Source: Acarospora socialis | Lineage: Eukaryota > Ascomycota > Lecanoromycetes > Acarosporales > Acarosporaceae | Assembly (NCBI GenBank): GCA_025617375.2 | Contig: JAMYGW020000007.1 | Location: 1,612,001-1,676,000 of the forward strand | Length of the DNA stretch: 64,000 nt | Reading direction: 5' to 3' | Shown: positions 58,747-64,000 of the stretch, in pieces | How positions within the stretch are numbered: position 1 is the stretch's first letter | Layout: the number at the start of each line of letters is the position of its first letter | Translations under genes and position numbers: made by a program | Notes under the pieces: generated by a model | Databases searched by the model: none | Seen by the model: only the letters and a program-made list of their open reading frames with translations | Told to the model about the DNA's origin: nothing

Positions 58747-60486
58747 TGTCTGAACACAGCTATTCGCAAATAGATCTCTTCCGTTCCGGTTAGATAGATA
58801 GGCAGGCGGATTGTGCATGGCGATATTTGTTCATACGGGCGGGTTCGAGCGGGCGCTACATAGATCCCTTTACACTCTCCGACTACGCACATATGGGATT
58901 TCTAATACACCAGCTACAGAGTCGAGCTGTCCAGGGTTTTTGGGTCTGGGGATTTTCTGTCCATATCTGCTACCGCACATAGATGATCTTGAGCGTTCCG
59001 TGGCTAATTGTATAAAACTACCATATACATCACCGACCACTCCCATAAATACTACCGAGAAGGACGTCTTCCAAGAACAAAACGTACCTAGAGTCAACCA
59101 TGTCATGACCTCATCCGCACCATCGCCCTTTTCTCAACCCTGCAGAAAAGTCCGTCAGAGGTGGTGTGTTGCTGCGGACCGAGATCTGTCCCACTCGATC
59201 TCAGTCGACGTCTCCAGCTACAGTAGGTCTAGATCCAAAGTGTCCGATTCGAGATCTATCCGCCATGAGCGAAGAACTAGAAAAGTGCAGGGGCATGACA
59301 TGTCATGCGGGTGTGGGTGGGTGTGGGGTTCGGTCAGCGAAGGCGTGGCGATATCTAGGTTGGGTTTGAGTTGAGTTTGAGTTTGGAGCATTTGTATGAA
59401 AATGTAGAATTCTTGCATGTAGGATTAGAATTTGGGTTTGAGGCGAGGAATCGAAATAGAGTTCGGGGTTTCGAGGTTCAAGAGATGAGTCCGGATTTTG
59501 GGGGTTGGAGATGTAGGTATGTAGGTGTCGGAGTTCGGTTTGTTGGAGGACGGAGTTGATTATCGCTGATTGGGGTGGAGATGGAGGAGAGAATGGGTGT
59601 GTAAGGAGAGGATGTATAAAGGGATGCATAGGGTAGGTATATATCTACCTAGGGAGATGCGCATGGAGGGTCGAGTGAACACTGGCAATGTCCTTTACCT
59701 TCGGAGTTGTGGTAAGGTAAGGTGAGGTGGGGTTGACGTTGAACTTGACAGGAAGGCGCGGACACGGACATGGACATACACTGGTTCCTGCATTTGACGA
59801 TGCATGGATGAGTGCCTCATGTGTGCTTGATGTGCGATGTAAGGTCGAAGATGTAGATGTAGATGTAGATGTAGATGTAGATGTAGATGTAGATGTACTA
59901 TTCAGTGTTTCTGATATCGATATTTAATCACTGTATATGCTGCCCTTTCTGAGGAGTTGGTTACAGGGTGGTCGGAGAGCTGCAGTCTGTGGTTCTAGCA
60001 TTTGGTCGAGCACTCATGCTACTGTGTTCGGATGTCCTCTAATATTGGCAAGGATGCAAGATCAACACAGATCAGATCATTTTTAAGCTTACTGTTAGTG
60101 AGCGATGATCGCGGAAGGACGGAAGAGCCAGGGCCAAGGACAGGGCCAAGAGTGGGAATGGCGTCACCACATCCGATCAGTCAGATTTTCAGATCCGCGC
60201 CTTCCTCCAAAGTGCTCTACAATATGCTCAACAAGGTGTCTACAATCATAACATACTACACACATAACTGTCACACTACATATTTCTAACACCCATCAAT
60301 CACCTTACGAACATCGGGTACCTTGCAGATCCTCCAAAAAACCCCCATCCAAGGAAATTTCTGTGTTGTACTTTCCTACATACGCAATGCACCATCGATA
60401 AAAATCAACCTCGAGTGCAGCACTCATACAGCAGACCTCGCCAATTCTTACCCCATTCCACATCCACAACGCGTCTGAAACCGACA
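58747..60486. other. Intergenic with GATGTA microsatellite
   Basis: About 1.7 kb without a convincing gene; contains the hexamer repeat listed separately and GGTAAGGTAAGGT-like motifs near 59711. Confidence 0.5.
59850..59896. repeat. Microsatellite (GATGTA)n
   Basis: About eight tandem perfect hexamers. Confidence 0.9.
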
Positions 60487-61611
60487 ATGAACCAACACTC
60501 GCCACACGCCGACCTCCCAACCCTCTCATCCACCTCCCCAATCACAGCGACCCGAACCCAACTCGAACCACCACCCTCCCAAAACAAGACGACAGCCCAC
60601 CACCACCACCGTCGTCGGCGCATCCTTCACCCCAACGGCACCCACCCTCCTTCCGAACCCACCCCCACCGAGCTCCGCGACGCCGCCGCCCGCAGCGCCA
60701 AGCTCAGCATCCGCGAAAAGCTCCGCGAAGACTGGGAATGGGACCCGGCCGCAAGTCTGCTGCACCGACTGCAAGATTCGTCCCCAGTCGACCCCACCAA
60801 TACCAACGGCACCACCAACGGCCACACCAACGGCACCACCCACTCTCCCCACGATGACGCCGACGACACCGTCTCCGACGACTCCACCAACGCCCCCACC
60901 TGGCTCGAACGCGAACCCGACTCCAGCGACGCCTCCACCACCACCACCACCGACCCCACATCACAAACCTACAAATTCGACACCCCCGACTCGCTAACCA
61001 CCCACCTCCTCTCTCGCAAACGCGCCCGCCGCCTCGCACTCGACGACGAAATGCGCTGGAACGACGGCCTGCGCACCTTCGTCCTCCGCCGCGACGACTG
61101 GACCGGCGGCCGCGTCAAAGTCGTCCACCACACGCTTCCTGACGCGCCCGTCACGCTCCGACAGCCGCCTCCCGCAACACCAATGACCCCCTCAACACTC
61201 GCCATCAAGACGGAACTCGTGCCCCTCGCCCCACCACTCCTACCGCACACGCACCCCATCCGCGCCAACATCAATCCGCAGACGTATCCGAGCATCTATA
61301 GTAAGGTCGTCGTGCAGGGGTTGGCGCCGACGGTGCCGATTAACTTGAGGGATATGACGAGCGCGTTGGTGGTGGGGTGGAAGGAGGATGATTTGTGGCC
61401 GCCGAAGGAGACGGCTGTGCCGGAGGCGGCGGTGGCGGTTAGGAGGAAGGGGAGGGGTGCGGATGGAGGTGGTGGGGGGAGGAATGGCGAGAGGGAGAGG
61501 GAGAGGGGGTTGGCGAAGGGCGTGGGCGCGTTCAAGCGGGCGTTGGGGCTCGGGGTAGGGGCTGGTGGGAATGTCGAGAGGGGGAGTGAACGGGAGAGCG
61601 GGACGGTTTAA
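60487..61611 (+). CDS. Conserved fungal hypothetical protein, basic and low-complexity
   Basis: Single exon, 374 aa from the ATG at 60487. The N-terminus is His/Arg-rich. Recognisable blocks: LRDAAARSAKLSIREKLRED then WEWDP (about 65-95), a Thr/Asn/Gly-repeat stretch, LLSRKRARRLALDDEMRWND followed by GLRTFVLRRDDWTGGR (about 180-215), and KVVVQGLAPTVPINLRDMT with ALVVGWKEDDLWPPKE (about 275-315). The tail is Gly/Arg-rich. The blocks look conserved and structured, but I do not know a function. No signal peptide or membrane segment. Coding status is supported by uniform codon bias and the block-linker pattern. Confidence 0.72.
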   Translation: MNQHSPHADLPTLSSTSPITATRTQLEPPPSQNKTTAHHHHRRRRILHPNGTHPPSEPTPTELRDAAARSAKLSIREKLREDWEWDPAASLLHRLQDSSPVDPTNTNGTTNGHTNGTTHSPHDDADDTVSDDSTNAPTWLEREPDSSDASTTTTTDPTSQTYKFDTPDSLTTHLLSRKRARRLALDDEMRWNDGLRTFVLRRDDWTGGRVKVVHHTLPDAPVTLRQPPPATPMTPSTLAIKTELVPLAPPLLPHTHPIRANINPQTYPSIYSKVVVQGLAPTVPINLRDMTSALVVGWKEDDLWPPKETAVPEAAVAVRRKGRGADGGGGGRNGERERERGLAKGVGAFKRALGLGVGAGGNVERGSERESGTV

Positions 61612-62327
61612 GAACACAGCCCTCGAATGGAAGGATGGATTTGCGTGCGGGACTTGGAAATTCGAAGCCATGCACGCGTCGGCATCCGGCCCTCCTTGCC
61701 TGCCGTCCTGTCCTCGGCGACGGAGATGGTTTTGCCGCCGAGGGAGAGACGAAGTTTCCCAGCGAAGCGGATAGAGGAGCTCGTGTTGTTGCATAGATGG
61801 GCTTTGCGGAGTACAGTATTGCATTGCATGGCATGGACTAGACTAGCATGGAGTTTGATAGCATAGCATAGCATAGCATATATACTGCCATCACCCCTCT
61901 TCCACCATGTTGATATGGCAGAAAGTCCAACCCTATAGGAGGACTTAAGGACTATAGCACGGTACCCTACTTACACCATGGTATTCTTTCTGCTGCGGAT
62001 GAAAGTCTTGTCCCCCCATCAACATAACCTGTTGCCCGCATCCGTACATGGAACAGGCGATGTGAGAGATGTATAGGAAGGGATGTGGTAGTGTGAGCAG
62101 GTAGAAGAGAAAAGAGGGATGGTTATGGGACCTCTTTGCTTTCGTTCTGCGCAATCGCTGCGTGGTAGATGAATAATATGCGAATCCTACCAACCATGGT
62201 GTCTATGTACAGCTACCTGTTTTATTAACCTTGCCTCTGCCGAACGCCGCGTGGATGCCACCCGATGATACGCTAGGTAGTTTGCGCCTAAAGAAGATTC
62301 TTTCCTCCTTCTTTTGTCCAAGAAAGC
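61612..62327. other. Convergent intergenic region
   Basis: Contains a CATAG microsatellite at 61858-61880; no gene. Confidence 0.5.
61858..61880. repeat. Microsatellite (GCATA)n
   Basis: About four tandem GCATA units. Confidence 0.8.
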
Positions 62328-64000
62328 CTAGAAAATAACCTCCTCCCCTCTCCAGGCGCCGTGCAACCCCCTCCTCCTTCCGCCCTCCACACCATCTTCC
62401 TCCTCCCCCATCTCCATCTCCATCTCCCTGAAAGAAGTCATCCCTCGCACCACATCCCGGAACTCCCGAACCGCCAAGAAAACACGGTCCCTCTCCGCGT
62501 CCGCCGAGTCGAGCTGGACGTAGACTTCCCTGCGGACACTTCCCCTGAGGACGAAATACCTCGCCTCGTGCGCGACCCAGTTGGTCGTTAGTGATTTTCG
62601 CAGTTCGGTGGTGGCGAAGTGGTGCGTTTCTGGGAGGCTTGAAGGGAGAGGTGGGAAGTCGGGATCGGATGCGGTGGTGCAGATTGGGGGTGACGGGATG
62701 TCTTCGCCGCCTTCGTAGTGTCGGTCTGAAAGATGATCGATGATGCAAGTAGCGAAGGAGGCGATTGCGCTTATACAGTCCACTGCGCGAGTCGCTTTGC
62801 CCGTGAGGCGGTGGATGTAACTCAAAGCCGGAAGCGTGGCGGTTATTGTTGCTATGAAGCTTGCTATAGTGTTAATTATTGCCGGTTGCTCTAGCAGCTC
62901 CAAGTGATCGACCAGGTTTTCGAAAGCCTGCCGCATCGTGTCCAGAAGAGTCGTCGTCATGGATACGAACGAGTCGGTGCTTGCCCCATCAGCGCCATCG
63001 ACATCTTCCAAGATATGTCCATACATGCGCTGGAGAGCTTGGAGGATTGGCTTTGCGAGGAGCCAGCCCGTGGGAGTATCGAATGCCGAGCCGATGTAAG
63101 CAGGAAAAACGGCCTCGATGAGGAACGAGCGCAGGGTAGGGTTGGTCGTGTCGCCGGTCTCGAAGGCGTCGATCATAGACAAGTATAGTTGGTCTACGAG
63201 GTAAGTTTGTTGATTGTCCACCGCGGCTCGCTCTGTGACCGTTTGCAGAAACGCAACAAGTTGTTTTGGAGTCCGGGAGTCTGCGAGTCGGACGCCGTAG
63301 CTTTTCATCCGCCCGACGACATATGCTGGGTCTGTGGCTGGAAGGGGGAAGGCACTGGAGTCCGTGAAGAACTTGTCGATTGGGCAGATGTCGGAGATGT
63401 GCTGTTGTAGGAATTCGACGACGCGGTGGACAAAGTCTACGTAGGCCCCTCGGACGGTTGTGGCGTGACCTAGTTCTTGGTAGTTGCTCTTCATGCTGGC
63501 CATGAGATGCTTTAACAAGTCTCTCGATTCCTGGAGAAGGGCTGAGTAATGAGCTCGATCCTGGTTCCTCGCTTCCATCAGATTCCGGCGCATGTTGGAC
63601 AGAAAACTGGAGATGAGAGACAATCTCCGGACCCGGAAATCTGTTGCTGTTATTGAATAACGTCCATCATGAGAATCAACGTAGAATGGTAGATTTGCAA
63701 ACAATTCATTGCTCGGATCTACGTTCAGCAGAGAGTTCGTTAGCCGGTGTTGAAACTTGAGTAAAGACTCCCTTTCAACCAGGCAAGACATCCAGATATG
63801 TAAGAACACGGTTCTGTTGGCTTCATAACAGCTCGGATCCACTTCGATCACCTTGGACATGAAGTAAGCGGTGTATTTTCGGCACTGTTCCGTGTTTCGA
63901 AGTGAGGTCCATGACTCCGGGCTATATAAGCCGACGTAATTGCTCCATTGTTTCATGTCTTTCGAGACCAAGAGCTGGGCCACGCTGGTCCAAGTATCAG
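62328..64000 (-). CDS. MMS22: Mus7/Mms22 replication-repair protein, C-terminal part
   Basis: Open frame of 557 codons to the right window edge with no upstream stop, so the gene continues beyond it; this is the C-terminal part of a protein usually over 1500 aa. It is helical throughout with the Mus7/Mms22 C-terminal pattern: TWTSVAQLLVSKDMKQWSNY, SPESWTSLRNTEQCRKYTAY, VFLHIWMSCLVERESLLKFQ and QHISDICPIDKFFTDSSAFP. The last about 45 residues are Glu/Met/Gly-rich and variable. Role: adaptor of the Rtt101-Mms1 (Cul4-like) ubiquitin ligase for repair at stalled forks. No intron in the visible part. Confidence 0.88.
   Translation of the reverse strand, partial: DTWTSVAQLLVSKDMKQWSNYVGLYSPESWTSLRNTEQCRKYTAYFMSKVIEVDPSCYEANRTVFLHIWMSCLVERESLLKFQHRLTNSLLNVDPSNELFANLPFYVDSHDGRYSITATDFRVRRLSLISSFLSNMRRNLMEARNQDRAHYSALLQESRDLLKHLMASMKSNYQELGHATTVRGAYVDFVHRVVEFLQQHISDICPIDKFFTDSSAFPLPATDPAYVVGRMKSYGVRLADSRTPKQLVAFLQTVTERAAVDNQQTYLVDQLYLSMIDAFETGDTTNPTLRSFLIEAVFPAYIGSAFDTPTGWLLAKPILQALQRMYGHILEDVDGADGASTDSFVSMTTTLLDTMRQAFENLVDHLELLEQPAIINTIASFIATITATLPALSYIHRLTGKATRAVDCISAIASFATCIIDHLSDRHYEGGEDIPSPPICTTASDPDFPPLPSSLPETHHFATTELRKSLTTNWVAHEARYFVLRGSVRREVYVQLDSADAERDRVFLAVREFRDVVRGMTSFREMEMEMGEEEDGVEGGRRRGLHGAWRGEEVIF

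Noticed and set aside
1-64000. tRNA, rRNA or CRISPR features
   Set aside because: Scanned intergenic regions by eye for B-box-like GGTTCGANTCC and repeat-spacer patterns; none was convincing. A tRNAscan run would be decisive.

Overview
The window is nuclear DNA of a filamentous ascomycete (Pezizomycotina). Genes carry short 45-110 bp introns with GTRNGT donors and CTRAY-like branch sites, and the products include fungus-specific families: Zn2Cys6 and Fungal_trans_2 regulators, PtaB, DUF3632, Mn-type lipoxygenase and haem haloperoxidase. I see no rRNA, tRNA, CRISPR array or origin. I cannot fix the class from sequence alone. Exon models below were built by hand from splice signals plus reading-phase agreement; they are not transcript-supported.

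Left part (1-17 kb), mostly housekeeping: 3' part of MGS1/WRNIP1 (+), a Zn2Cys6 regulator (+), PEX14 (-), INO80 subunit IES2 (+), a cytochrome b5-fused Delta8-sphingolipid desaturase (-) carrying an in-frame stop, U3 processome protein UTP7 (-), and a DUF3632-like protein (-).

Middle part (17-34.2 kb), accessory: a zinc-cluster-less fungal regulator (-), a cytochrome P450 (-), a nitrilase-superfamily amidase (-), a monocarboxylate-type MFS transporter (-), a secreted lipoxygenase (+), a PaxU/TMEM53-like hydrolase (-), a 482-bp foldback MITE, and a secreted haem haloperoxidase (+) with an in-frame stop. There is no PKS, NRPS or terpene synthase. With the lipoxygenase as the natural first enzyme, the group reads as a possible oxylipin-type oxidation cluster; this is inference.

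Right part (34.2-64 kb), mostly housekeeping again: PAQR/Izh receptor, TSR1, SEC17 and a mitochondrial Glu-tRNA(Gln) amidotransferase subunit (divergent pair), a DUF726/MIL1-like lipase, a frame-disrupted urease accessory gene ureG, the developmental co-regulator ptaB, V-ATPase subunit B (nine exons, one of only 20 nt), a Fet3-like multicopper oxidase, a lineage-specific hypothetical protein, and the 3' part of a MUS7/MMS22 repair gene running off the right edge.

Most notable observations: (1) the Fet3-like gene needs a 57-nt intron that begins ATAAGT and ends AC, a rare U2-type AT-AC intron, to give the conserved type-3 copper motif; (2) the lipoxygenase-centred accessory cluster; (3) the MITE with very long terminal inverted repeats filled with a 12-13-nt repeat; (4) three otherwise well-conserved genes (desaturase, haloperoxidase, ureG) with broken frames; (5) a 12-bp-arm palindrome with CGG/CCG triplets upstream of the desaturase.
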